A stretch of DNA of 64,000 nt. Source: Vicinamibacterales bacterium. Its GTDB lineage: Bacteria > Acidobacteriota > Vicinamibacteria > Vicinamibacterales > UBA8438. The translations under genes were made by a program, and so were the position numbers. Location: positions 1-64,000 of the forward strand of contig CATQHX010000070.1 of the NCBI GenBank assembly GCA_958296065.1. The letters run 5' to 3'. This document shows, piece by piece, positions 1 through 8,819 of the stretch. A model generated the notes under the pieces. It was not told where the DNA came from. It did no database searches and saw only the letters and a program-made list of their open reading frames with translations. Within the stretch, counting starts at the first letter, position 1. Each line of letters opens with the position of its first letter.

Positions 1-1
1 G

Positions 2-811
2 GTCCCGGCGCTTCTCGCCGGCAAGTTCCGGCTGACGCGACGCCTGGGCGCGGGCGGGATGGGGGTGGCCTACCTGGCGCGCGACCTGCGGCTGGAGCGC
101 AACGTCGCGGTCAAGACCGCGGCGGGCATGTCGGTCCTGGGCCTGATGGGGCTCAAGCCGGAAGCCTGGGCGATGGCGAACCTCTCGCATCCGGCGGTCG
201 CTCAGGTCCACGGCATCGAGTCGTGGCGGGGCCGTGCGTTTCTCGTTGTCGAGTACCTGGCCGGGGGGATGCTCGCGGACCGGCTTCGGCGCGGTCGGGT
301 TCCGGAGCGCGAGGCGGTTTCGATTGCCGCGGCGCTGGCCGACGCGCTGGCGGCGCTGCACGATGTCGGCTACCTCCACGGCGACGTCAAGCCGAACAAC
401 ATCGGGTTCACGGCGGCCGGGTCGCCGAAGCTGCTCGACTTCGGCCTGGCGCGCGAAACAAACGATGGCGACGCCATCGTGGGCGGCACGCTGCGTTATG
501 CGTCGCCGGAGGTGCTCTGCGGCCACCCCGCCGACGAGGCCGACGACGTCTGGTCGTTGTGCGTCGTTTTGTACGAGATGTCCACGGGCGAGCACCCGTT
601 CGCCGGCGGTGGCGGCGTCGACGAGATGACGCGGCGGATCCGCCGGCGCCGCGTCGGCCGCCACGGCGGGCGGCCGACGGAAGAGCGCCGGCCGGCGTCC
701 CCGGCCGCTGCCTTCGCCGCATCCGTGCTGTCAGCCACCCGGCCGGCTCGGCCGGCGACTGCGCGAGCGTTCGCGGAGGCGCTTCGTACGGTCGTCGGCG
801 ACAGCGCGTAG
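2..811 (+). CDS. Serine/threonine protein kinase, 5' end outside the window
   Basis: The reading frame is open from the first bases, so the gene begins upstream of the window; an internal ATG at 59 lies inside the glycine-rich loop (LGAGGMG) and cannot be the true start. The kinase fold is visible in order: glycine loop, VAVK with the ATP-binding lysine, a catalytic loop HGDVKPNN, the LLDFGLA metal-binding motif and RYASPE in place of APE. The catalytic loop has Gly instead of Arg (HGD rather than HRD), so activation-loop phosphorylation may not control it as in RD kinases. The protein ends soon after the C-lobe with no transmembrane or sensor domain visible in this part. Substrate unknown. 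Confidence 0.88.
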   Translation, partial: VPALLAGKFRLTRRLGAGGMGVAYLARDLRLERNVAVKTAAGMSVLGLMGLKPEAWAMANLSHPAVAQVHGIESWRGRAFLVVEYLAGGMLADRLRRGRVPEREAVSIAAALADALAALHDVGYLHGDVKPNNIGFTAAGSPKLLDFGLARETNDGDAIVGGTLRYASPEVLCGHPADEADDVWSLCVVLYEMSTGEHPFAGGGGVDEMTRRIRRRRVGRHGGRPTEERRPASPAAAFAASVLSATRPARPATARAFAEALRTVVGDSA

Positions 812-834
812 TTTCTCCCGCCCCGACCGTTCGG

Positions 835-1389
835 TTTCCGCCGTCCATCGGGATCGATCTCGGCGGCACGGCGTCGCGTAGCGCTGCCTATGCGAGCGGC
901 AGCCGGACGGCGAAGCTCGTCTTCGGCGGCAGCAGGGCGATGACCAACACGGTGCATCTCACGGGCATCGACGTCGCCGAGCTGCAGCGCCGAACCGGCG
1001 TCTACCGCCTCGAGGACGGCCGGGTCAGCCTGTTCGATCCCGGCCTGCTGGCCGAGGGGGGCGGGCTCGATCCCGACCTCTTTCAGAATCCGGGAATGCT
1101 CGAGGCGGGGACGCTGCCGATGTCGCCCCTCAGCGGGCCGTGGTACGCGACGCTGGACATCGGGATCCGCAAGAACATTCCGCTCCTGTTCTCGACGGCG
1201 GCGCGGCTGCAGTTGCGCATCGATTTCTTCAACATCCTCAATCGCACCAACTTCAACGTCGGCAACATTTCCGGCGTCGGCGGATTGGGCATCGACAACC
1301 GCCACAATCCCAACAGCACGGAGTTCGGCTTGATCAGCGACGCGTTCTCGGCCCGTGAGATCCAGATCGGCATGAAGCTCACGTTCTAG
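835..1389 (+). pseudogene. C-terminal remnant of an Oar-like TonB-dependent receptor
   Basis: The open frame after the kinase stop reads as the last 150-180 residues of an acidobacterial TonB-dependent receptor of the regulatory-domain (Oar-like) type: a DLFQNPG stretch, an LDIGIRKNIPL strand, LRIDFFNILNRTNF, and a terminal strand ending in Phe, as expected for a Bam-inserted barrel. The signal peptide, plug and most of the barrel (about 800 residues) are missing, and the kinase gene lies immediately upstream. An ATG at 940 could open a 149-residue frame, but it would not make a functional receptor. Most likely a deletion remnant. Confidence 0.7.
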
Positions 1390-1452
1390 GAGTCTCGAAC
1401 GCCAGTTCAATTGGAAGCCACACGACCCGCGCGGTGGGCGAGTACCGGGCGT

Positions 1453-3244
1453 TCACTTCGGCAGCTCGAACACGAACAGGTTGCTCCCCACGCTCGGACG
1501 CAGCTCCGGCGTCAGCCGCCGGATGGTACCGCTGGTGTTCAGCCCGCGGCCGGTGCTCACCGCGACGTACTGCCGCCCGGCGACGGCGTAGGTGATCGGG
1601 AAGCCGCTGACCGGCGAGCCGAGGTTGATCTCCCACAGCACCTCGCCGGTCTCCTGGTCGAGGGCCTTGAACCGGCCGTTGACGTCGCCGCCGAAGACCA
1701 GGCCCCCGCCGGTCGCCACCAGCGACATGGTGGCCGCGCGCTGCTCGTGGAGCCCAGGCGTCTCGCCGGTCTCGGCCGAGATCGCGTCGATCGTGCCCGA
1801 GGTGTCGGTGCCCGGCGCGAGCTGGTGCAGGCGAGGCATAGGTCCGCGACCGGCCTCCGGCGCGCGCCCGCGCCGTCGCGCGGCACGTGGTCGTCGCGAG
1901 CATCCGCGCGCAGGTGTTGCGCAGCGGCATGTACATCGTGTTGGTCAGGGGGCTGTAGGCGCCCGCCTCCCAGTCCTTGCCGCCCTGCCACGTCGGGCAG
2001 GCGAGCACCTCCTGTCCCATCGCCGTGAACACCACCTCGGCGTTCTCGGTCACCGCGCCGGTGGCGCCGTCGATGGCGCTGATGACGTTCTGCGCGACGG
2101 TCGGGGTCGCCCACAGGAACTCGCCGGTCTCGCGGTCGAGGGTGTAGACCACGCCGGTCTTGCCGGGGATGCCGGTCACCACCCGCGGCGCTCGCCCGGC
2201 TGGATGCGCGGGTTGATCCAGCTCACCGCGGCCGGGTCGGGGCCACCGCGGTGTCGACGAGGAGGCGCTCGAAGGGGTGGTCGAGGTCCCAGTGGTCGTT
2301 CAGGTGCTGGTAGTACCAGCGGATCTCGCCGGTCTCGACGTCGAGGGCCAGCGTGGAGTTGTGGTAGAGGTGCGTGTTCTCGACCCCGCCGAGCAGGAAC
2401 TTGGGGGCCGGCGAGGTGACCGACGTGCCCTGTAGATCAGCCGCAGCTCGGGGTCGTAGCTCGGCCGGCATCCAGGCCCGACGTGCACGCGCTCCTCGTA
2501 GGGCACGCCGCCCCACGTCTCGTCGCCCGGCTCGCCCGGGGCCGGCACCGTGCGCCGCCGCCACAGCTCCTCGCCGGTGCGCGCATCGTGGGCCACGACG
2601 ACGCACGACTCGGGCCGCCGCTCGGGCCGGCAGCTCCGCCCCGAGATCGACCCGGCCGTCGGCGATGATGGGCCCCGAGCTGTGCCCGGCCGGGTCTCCG
2701 GTAGTCGAAGATCTGCGTCTCCCACGCGATCTCGCCGGTCGCGGCGTCGAGCGCGAAGACGTAGTCGTCGTCGCTGCGTGTGATGATGAACCGGTCGTAG
2801 ATGGCGATGTTCCGGTTGGTGCGGGCATTGCCGCCGACGACATCGTAGCACGTCGTCCGGCAGGTCGCGGCGGTACTCCCAGACGCAGGTCGCCGGTCAC
2901 CGCGTCGAGGGCCTGGATGACGTCGCTCGCCGTGGGGCATGTAGAGGACGCCGCCGTAGGCCAGCGGCGTGCCCTCCTGCTGCCGGCGCAAGGCCGCGCG
3001 ACCAGACCATGCGGAGGTCGCCGACGTTGCCGCGGTCGATCTGGTCCAGCGGGCTGTAGCCCCAGCCGTCGAGGGTGCGGCGCCACATCGGCCAGTCCTC
3101 CGGCGCCGGGTCCTGGAGCATCGCGTCGGTGACCGGCACGAAGTCGTCGTTGGGCTGCGCGGCTGCCGTCGTCGGAACGGCAACGAGCGACGCCAACGCG
3201 ATGAGAACGACCACGACAAACGACGCCAATCGAAGCTGATGCAT
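1453..3244 (-). pseudogene. PQQ-dependent dehydrogenase (quinoprotein), broken over several frames
   Basis: The frame from 3244 starts with a signal peptide (hydrophobic core, cleavage after AAA-Q) and the quinoprotein N-terminus WPMWRRTLDGWGYSPL. Homology then jumps between all three minus-strand frames: GTPLAYGGVLYMPH, DVIQALDAVTGDLR, NIAIYDRFIITRSDDDYVFALD, HLYHNSTLALDVETGEIRWYY, GKTGVVYTLDRETGEFLW, and finally a tail ending VGSNLFVFELPK. Repeated D-x-x-T-G-E-x-x-W motifs are the propeller tryptophan-docking signature. At least eight frame changes are needed over 1.8 kb, yet the total length fits an intact gene of about 600 codons and almost no segment is lost. That pattern suits either a recent pseudogene or local base-calling errors. 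The intact product would be a periplasmic alcohol/aldehyde dehydrogenase. Confidence 0.8.
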
Positions 3245-3437
3245 CTGAAGACTCCCCGAATCGGAGCGTGAAAACGGCGCTGTCGGCGAAGTGACGATTG
3301 TAGGCGCCAGCGCCGCCGAACCCGTCGCCAGGCTCCGTGTTCAGCCGGCAGCGTCGAAGGCGGCGCTGACGTCGACCGTCAATCCGTCGCGCAGGACCGA
3401 GTCCGGGTCCGCGCTGCAGGCCGAGGAGCCGGGTATG

Positions 3438-4811
3438 TCACATCCCGCGCTGCAGGTACGGCAGGAACGCCGTCGCCAGCCCGAGGATGGCGAAGAACCC
3501 GAACACGTCGGTCATGGTGGTGATGAACACCGCCGACGCCAGCGCCGGGTCGATCTTCAGCGCCCGCAGCACGATCGGGATCAGCGTCGCGGCGATGGCC
3601 GCCACCAGCAGGTTGATCACCATCGCCAGAGCCAGGATGGCGCCCAGGTAGGGGTTGCCGAACACGCCCCAGGCGACGCCGGCCCCCGCCGCGCCGAGCA
3701 CGATGCCGTTGGCGATGCCGACCAGTGCCTCCTTGCCGAGCACGCGCCGCGAGTTGCTCCAGGTCAGCTCGCCGAGCGCGATGCCGCGGACGATCACCGT
3801 CAGCGTCTGGGTCGCCGCGTTGCCGCCCATGCTCGCCACCACGGTCATCAGCGCGGCCAGGGCGATGACCTGCTCGACCGTCGCCTGAAACTCGCGCACG
3901 ACGAGGGCGGCCAGCGTGGCCGCGACCAGGTTCACCCCGAGCCACGGCAACCGCTTGCGCCACGCCTCCCACGGCGAGGTGAAGACATGCTCGTCGGCCG
4001 GCACGCCGGCCAGGCGCAGGATGTCCTCGGTGGCCTCGTCCTTGATGACGTCGATGACGTCGTCCACCGTGATGATGCCGACCAGCTTGTTCTCGTCGTC
4101 GACCACGGGAATCGCCAGCAGGTTGTAGTTGGCCACCTCCTGGGCGACCTCTTCCTGGTCGGTGTCGACGCGGGCCTTGATCAGCTCCGACGTCATGATC
4201 CGCTTGAGCGGCGTCTCCGGCGACACCAGCAGGAGGCGGCGCAGCGACACCACGCCCACCAGATGCCGTCGCTCGTCGACGACGTAGAGATAGAAGACCA
4301 TCTCGACTTCACGCGACCGTTGCAGCGCCTCGATCGCCTCGCCCGCCGTCAGCTCCTCGGAGAGGGCGAAGACCTCCGGGTTCATGATGCGGCCCGCGGT
4401 CTGGTCGCCGTACGCGAGCAGGTGCCGCACGTCGCCGGAGTCCTTCCGGCGCATCCGCGCGAGGACCTCGGCCGACAATTCGTCGGGCAGCCGATCGATC
4501 AGCGCCGCCGCGTCGTCCGTGGGCAGCTCGAGAAACAGCTTCGCCAGCTCGTCGGGAGGCCGCTCGGCCAGGAGTGCATCGCCGACCTCGGCATCCAGCT
4601 CGCTCAAGGCCTCCATCGCGAGGCGGCTGTTCTGCTCGATCAGCGTATTGAACGTGGAGAGCCGCTCGACGTCGGACAGCCCGCTCAGAACCTCGGCGAG
4701 GTCGGCCGGATGCTGCTTCTGAAGGAGGTTGAGGAGGTTAGCGGTCGCACCAATCCGCTGCAGTCGCTTGACTGAATCGAGCACGACGTCGATTCGGCGG
4801 AGAGGCGGCAT
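3438..4811 (-). CDS. mgtE: Magnesium transporter MgtE
   Basis: 457 residues, the normal length for MgtE. The N-terminal third is the helical MgtE_N superhelix (HPADLAEVLSGL, LLAERPPDELAKLF), followed by two CBS repeats (about residues 135-255) and five transmembrane helices to the C-terminus. The CBS/N-domain module senses cytoplasmic Mg2+ and gates the channel in characterised homologues. The gene stands alone between the broken dehydrogenase and the era operon. I looked for an Mg2+ riboswitch upstream (4812-4937) and saw no convincing structure. The ATG at 4811 is the only plausible start. Confidence 0.96.
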   Translation of the reverse strand: MPPLRRIDVVLDSVKRLQRIGATANLLNLLQKQHPADLAEVLSGLSDVERLSTFNTLIEQNSRLAMEALSELDAEVGDALLAERPPDELAKLFLELPTDDAAALIDRLPDELSAEVLARMRRKDSGDVRHLLAYGDQTAGRIMNPEVFALSEELTAGEAIEALQRSREVEMVFYLYVVDERRHLVGVVSLRRLLLVSPETPLKRIMTSELIKARVDTDQEEVAQEVANYNLLAIPVVDDENKLVGIITVDDVIDVIKDEATEDILRLAGVPADEHVFTSPWEAWRKRLPWLGVNLVAATLAALVVREFQATVEQVIALAALMTVVASMGGNAATQTLTVIVRGIALGELTWSNSRRVLGKEALVGIANGIVLGAAGAGVAWGVFGNPYLGAILALAMVINLLVAAIAATLIPIVLRALKIDPALASAVFITTMTDVFGFFAILGLATAFLPYLQRGM

Positions 4812-4937
4812 GGTTCCGGTCCGCGAGGTCGCTCAGCCTCGCGCGAGACAGTCCGGTGATGGATCGTTGTCCCACTGGTCCAGACACTAACGCATCATTG
4901 TACCACGCGCGTTCCGCCAACGCTCGGCGCGAGGTCG

Positions 4938-5831
4938 TCACCGTTCGAGGCCCAGCTCCCTCAGCATGCGCTCACTCTCCCGCCAGCCGGGCCGCACCCG
5001 CACATGCAGGTCCAGGTACACGCGAGCCCCGAACGCGCGCTCCAGCTCCTGGCGCGCGTCGCTGCCGATGCGCTTGATGCGTGCCCCGGCGCGACCGAGC
5101 ACGATGGGCTTTTGGGTATCGCGGTCGACGACAATCGAGCAGTAGAAGCGCATTACTCCGCCCTCGGTGGCTTCCTCGAAGCGGTCGACCACGACCGCGC
5201 TCACGAACGGGAGCTCCGCCCGCGTCTCGCGCAGCAGCTTCTCCCGCACGGTTTCGGCGACCACGGTACGCTCCGGCTGATCGGTCACGTAGTCCGCCGG
5301 AAACAGCGGTTCTCCTTCCGGCAGGTGATCCCAGATTTCCCCTTCGAGGTCGGACACGCCGTCACCTGTCATCGCCGAGATCGGCACGAGGCCGGCGAAA
5401 TCCCGCTGCTGCCGGTACCAGTCCATGAGAGGCAGCAGCCGGTGCTTTGCCATCAGGTCGATCTTGTTGAGAGCCAGGAGGACCGGTGCGGTCGCGCGGT
5501 CGAGCAGCTCCAGGACGAAGCGGTCTCCCTTTCCCGTCCGGATGCTGGCGTCCAGCACGACGACCAGCACGTCCACCTGGGTGATCGTCTCGAGCGCGTG
5601 GTCCACCATCCGAACGTTCATCCGGTGCATCGGCCGATGGATGCCCGGCGTGTCGACGAACACGATCTGTCCGGGGCACTCGGGCGAACCATGCTTCACG
5701 CCGAGAATCCGGGTCCGGGTGGTCTGCGGCTTGTCCGAGACGATCGCTACCTTGGACCCGACGATCCGGTTGAGGAGGGTCGACTTGCCGGCATTCGGGC
5801 GGCCGATGAGCGAGGCGTACCCCGCCTTCAC
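4938..5831 (-). CDS. era: GTPase Era
   Basis: 297 residues. GTPase motifs: G1 GRPNAGKST, G2 in PQTTRT, G3 DTPG, G4 NKID, G5 SAM. The C-terminal KH domain carries GRAGARIKRIG, the RNA-binding loop that recognises the 3' end of 16S rRNA. Era assists 30S maturation and assembly at the inner membrane. The start ATG overlaps the stop of the upstream CBS-domain gene by 4 bases, so the two are translationally coupled. It is the last gene of the phoH-ybeY-corC-era operon, a conserved arrangement for RNA processing and ribosome maturation. Confidence 0.97.
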   Translation of the reverse strand: MKAGYASLIGRPNAGKSTLLNRIVGSKVAIVSDKPQTTRTRILGVKHGSPECPGQIVFVDTPGIHRPMHRMNVRMVDHALETITQVDVLVVVLDASIRTGKGDRFVLELLDRATAPVLLALNKIDLMAKHRLLPLMDWYRQQRDFAGLVPISAMTGDGVSDLEGEIWDHLPEGEPLFPADYVTDQPERTVVAETVREKLLRETRAELPFVSAVVVDRFEEATEGGVMRFYCSIVVDRDTQKPIVLGRAGARIKRIGSDARQELERAFGARVYLDLHVRVRPGWRESERMLRELGLER

Positions 5832-7072
5832 GCGGGAGTCTCCAGCGGCGCGGCCGAGCTGCGGCGGAAACGGACGCGATGCACCCGGCGGCGCTCCGCC
5901 TCGATGACGTCGACGCTCAGGCCGTCGACTTCGAAAGACTCGCCCTGTTGCGGCACCCTGCCGAGGCGGGCCAGGATGTACCCGGCCACCGTCTCGAAGC
6001 CCTGGGGCTCGATGGCCACGTCGAGCCGCTTGCGCAGGTCGTCGACGCTGACGCGGCCGGTGAATACATAGCTTCCGGAGCCTTCGTCGACGATCGGATC
6101 CGCCTCGACGTCGTACTCGTCCCGAATCTCGCCGACGATCTCCTCGATCAGATCCTCGATGGTGACCAGGCCGGCCGTGCCGCCGTACTCGTCGTGCACG
6201 ATTGCGCTCTGGACCCGCGCCTCCTGCAACTCCCTGAGCAGGTCGGCCACCCGCTTGGTCTCCGGCACCGCGTGCGCCGGCCGCAGCAAGCGGCCGATCA
6301 CCTGATCATCGCCGGGCGTGTCGGAAAGGGAGACCAGATCCTTCACGAACACGAACCCGAGCACCGTGTCGAGACTGTGCTCGAACACCGGAAGCCGGGA
6401 GTACTGCTCACCCACGAACAGCGCGCGCAACTCGTCGAGCGTCGCATCGGCCCTGACCGCCACGATGTCGGGTCGCGGCGTCATCACCTCGCGGACCAGG
6501 GTTTCGCCGAACTCCACGACCGACTGCAGAAGTTGCCGCTCCTCCTGGTCTTCCAGGGCGGCCAGTCCTTCGGCACTCTCGCCGGACTCCGCGCCGGCCG
6601 CGGCTCCCCCGTTTCCGGCAATCGTCCCGTTCACGCGACGGCTCGCACGCCGCAGCAGTCGAATGAGTGGTCGCGTCAGCGGTTGCAGCACCACCACCGG
6701 CACCCGCAGGGACGGCAGCAGCGCCTCCAGGACCCGTCGCGGATCGCGCCGGACGATGACGATCGGCAGCAGATGCCCGCACACCAGCACGAAGGCTATG
6801 AGCGCGGCCCCGAGCAACGCCAGTGACGCCGCATCGCGCGCTCCGACACCGACCATCGCCATCACGGCAAAAGCGGTGACGAGCAGGCTCTGCAGCACCC
6901 GCACCGGCACGAACAAGCGCAGCGGATCGTCGAGATAACCGAGCCTGTCGAGGCTGCCGCGACGCTCCGCATCGAGCCGCAACGACAGCCGCATCAGCGT
7001 GGTGAACGCCGCCTCCACCGTCCCGACATAGACGGTCGCGCACGCGAGGAGGAACAGGAGCAGCGGAATCAC
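5828..7072 (-). CDS. CNNM/HlyC-CorC family membrane protein with CBS pair and CorC_HlyC domain
   Basis: 414 residues. About residues 1-140 contain the hydrophobic DUF21-like membrane domain, followed by a linker, then two CBS repeats (about 190-320; VREVMTPRPDIVAV, HDEYGGTAGLVTIEDLIEEIVGEI) and the C-terminal CorC_HlyC domain. The GG-T-GLVT-EDL-EEIVGEI stretch is diagnostic. Family members are linked to Mg2+/Co2+ efflux or tolerance; the haemolysin name is historical. ATGA overlaps at both ends tie it to ybeY upstream and era downstream, the usual operon position for this paralogue. Confidence 0.93.
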   Translation of the reverse strand: MIPLLLFLLACATVYVGTVEAAFTTLMRLSLRLDAERRGSLDRLGYLDDPLRLFVPVRVLQSLLVTAFAVMAMVGVGARDAASLALLGAALIAFVLVCGHLLPIVIVRRDPRRVLEALLPSLRVPVVVLQPLTRPLIRLLRRASRRVNGTIAGNGGAAAGAESGESAEGLAALEDQEERQLLQSVVEFGETLVREVMTPRPDIVAVRADATLDELRALFVGEQYSRLPVFEHSLDTVLGFVFVKDLVSLSDTPGDDQVIGRLLRPAHAVPETKRVADLLRELQEARVQSAIVHDEYGGTAGLVTIEDLIEEIVGEIRDEYDVEADPIVDEGSGSYVFTGRVSVDDLRKRLDVAIEPQGFETVAGYILARLGRVPQQGESFEVDGLSVDVIEAERRRVHRVRFRRSSAAPLETPA

Positions 7073-7641
7073 GCCAGCCCTCCCTGTCGACGGAGGCGCC
7101 GCTCCAGGCGTTCCATCTGGCCCGTGTCCCGCTCGTGGTCGTACCCGAGCAGATGCAGCAGGCCGTGCAGCGCCAGGCAGCGCAGCTCGGCGCCCAGCGA
7201 ATGCCCGGCGGCGCGTGCCTGCCGGCGCGCCACTCCGGTCGCAATCACGATGTCGCCCAGATGCGGCCGGATGCCCTCGGCCGGCTCCGGCGACCTCTCT
7301 TCCCGCTCATCCGGACGCTCCGCCCCATCGCCATTGCGGGACAGGTATTCGAGCGGCTCCAAACCGGCGTCCGGCGCCACAACGGACGTGGCCGGAAAGG
7401 AAAGGACGTCGGTAGGCCGATCGATGCCACGGAACTGGCGGTTGAGATCGCGCATCTTGCGATCGCAGACCAGCGCGACGGCCACCTCGCCGCGAACCGG
7501 CGGCGGTGCCACCTCGACCAGCCACCGGCGCAGGCGATCGGCCCGCCGGACGCGCCCGCGCCCGTCCGTCACCACCACCCGCAGGCTGGTGCGCGGAGAT
7601 CGCTCAGGGTCGGGGTCCGAATCCGGATCGTCGATACTCAT
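7069..7641 (-). CDS. ybeY: Endoribonuclease YbeY
   Basis: 190 residues, slightly long because of an acidic insert near the middle (PDEREERSPEPAEG). The catalytic zinc motif H-x3-H-x5-H reads HGLLHLLGYDH, and NRQFRGIDRPTDVLSFP is the conserved strand-turn before it. YbeY is the single-strand RNase needed for 16S rRNA 3'-end maturation and ribosome quality control. It overlaps phoH upstream and the CBS-domain gene downstream by 4 bases each, so the operon is tightly coupled. Confidence 0.95.
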   Translation of the reverse strand: MSIDDPDSDPDPERSPRTSLRVVVTDGRGRVRRADRLRRWLVEVAPPPVRGEVAVALVCDRKMRDLNRQFRGIDRPTDVLSFPATSVVAPDAGLEPLEYLSRNGDGAERPDEREERSPEPAEGIRPHLGDIVIATGVARRQARAAGHSLGAELRCLALHGLLHLLGYDHERDTGQMERLERRLRRQGGLA

Positions 7642-8606
7642 GGAGACTCGGGGAAATCGGCCGCCGGCGCGGGAACGAACCGCTCGTAGGCCTTGACGAT
7701 GCGCTGCACCAGGGGGTGCCGCACCACGTCGCGATCCGTGAAGTGGACGATCGACACGCCGTCGACGGCGCGCAGGATCTTGAGCGCCTGCACCACCCCG
7801 GAGGTCTGCCCCGAGGGCAGGTCGATCTGGGTGATGTCGCCGGTAACGACCGCCTTCGATCCGAAGCCGAGGCGGGTCAGAAACATCTTCATCTGTTCGG
7901 GCGTGGTGTTCTGCGCCTCGTCGAGGACCACGAACGCGTCGTTCAGGGTCCGTCCCCGCATGAACGCGATCGGCGCGATCTCGATGATGCCGCGCTCGAT
8001 CAGGCGCCCCACCTTGTCGGTGTGGAGCATGTCGTACAGGGCATCGTACAGCGGGCGCAGGTACGGGTTCACCTTCTCCTGGACATCCCCGGGCAGAAAA
8101 CCGAGCTTCTCGCCCGCCTCGACGGCGGGGCGCGCCAGGATGATCCGACTGACCCGCTTCGAGGTCAGGTAGGCCACTGCCTGCGCCATCGCCAGGTACG
8201 TCTTGCCCGTACCGGCCGGGCCGATGCCGAAGACCACGTCGGACCGCTCGATCGCATCGAGATAGCGCCTCTGGCCGATTGTCTTCGGCGTCACCTGCCG
8301 CGTGCTCGACGCCCGCAGCGGCGCCCGCAGGAAAAAGTCCCGCAGATCGATCTGGGCGTCCTCGCTCACCATCTCGGACGCGCGCCGCACATCCTCGCGC
8401 GAGAAGCGATAGCCTTCGCGCAGCAGCCCCGTCAACTGATCGATGACCCGCTCGGTCTTGGCCAGACCAGCGGCGTCGCCGGTTACCAGCAGCTCGTTGC
8501 CCCCGGTCCGGATCTGGACATCGAACTGCTGCTCGAGTTGCTTGAGGTTCTCGTCGCGGGAACCGAACAGCGTCTCGATCCCCTCGTCGGGGACCGGTAT
8601 CTTCAC
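7638..8606 (-). CDS. phoH: PhoH-like ATPase (YbeZ type)
   Basis: Contains the P-loop GPAGTGKT, the Walker B region FVVLDEAQN and the PhoH signature around ITQIDLP, plus an N-terminal KH-like segment (LKQLEQQFDVQIRTGGNEL). The open frame extends to 8759, but the first 50 codons are Arg-rich and unlike the family. The GTG at 8606 (reading VKIPVPDEG) gives 322 residues, the normal PhoH length, so I choose it; no strong Shine-Dalgarno was seen. It heads the operon phoH-ybeY-corC-era. YbeZ binds YbeY and is thought to act as a helicase/ATPase in rRNA processing. Confidence 0.93.
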   Translation of the reverse strand: MKIPVPDEGIETLFGSRDENLKQLEQQFDVQIRTGGNELLVTGDAAGLAKTERVIDQLTGLLREGYRFSREDVRRASEMVSEDAQIDLRDFFLRAPLRASSTRQVTPKTIGQRRYLDAIERSDVVFGIGPAGTGKTYLAMAQAVAYLTSKRVSRIILARPAVEAGEKLGFLPGDVQEKVNPYLRPLYDALYDMLHTDKVGRLIERGIIEIAPIAFMRGRTLNDAFVVLDEAQNTTPEQMKMFLTRLGFGSKAVVTGDITQIDLPSGQTSGVVQALKILRAVDGVSIVHFTDRDVVRHPLVQRIVKAYERFVPAPAADFPESP

Positions 8607-8819
8607 GAGGGAGGGTGTAACGATCGGAGTTCCCCTAGCAGTCCGTGGTGAAACCCCGCGCGACACCCGGACCGGCGAGAATTCTGTGCGGCAAGATTGA
8701 ACAATCGTTACCACGCGCCGGGACCGGCGGTCAAGGTCGGCTGCACGCGATGCTTCCAACCTCTGGTGCCGACCGGCAGTTCCTCTGCGATGTCCTGGCC
8801 AGGACTGGCCGTGGAATCA

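Noticed and set aside
3245-3437. Possible gene or Mg2+ riboswitch near mgtE
   Set aside because: mgtE is transcribed away from this gap (its start is at 4811), and no structure or homology was seen.
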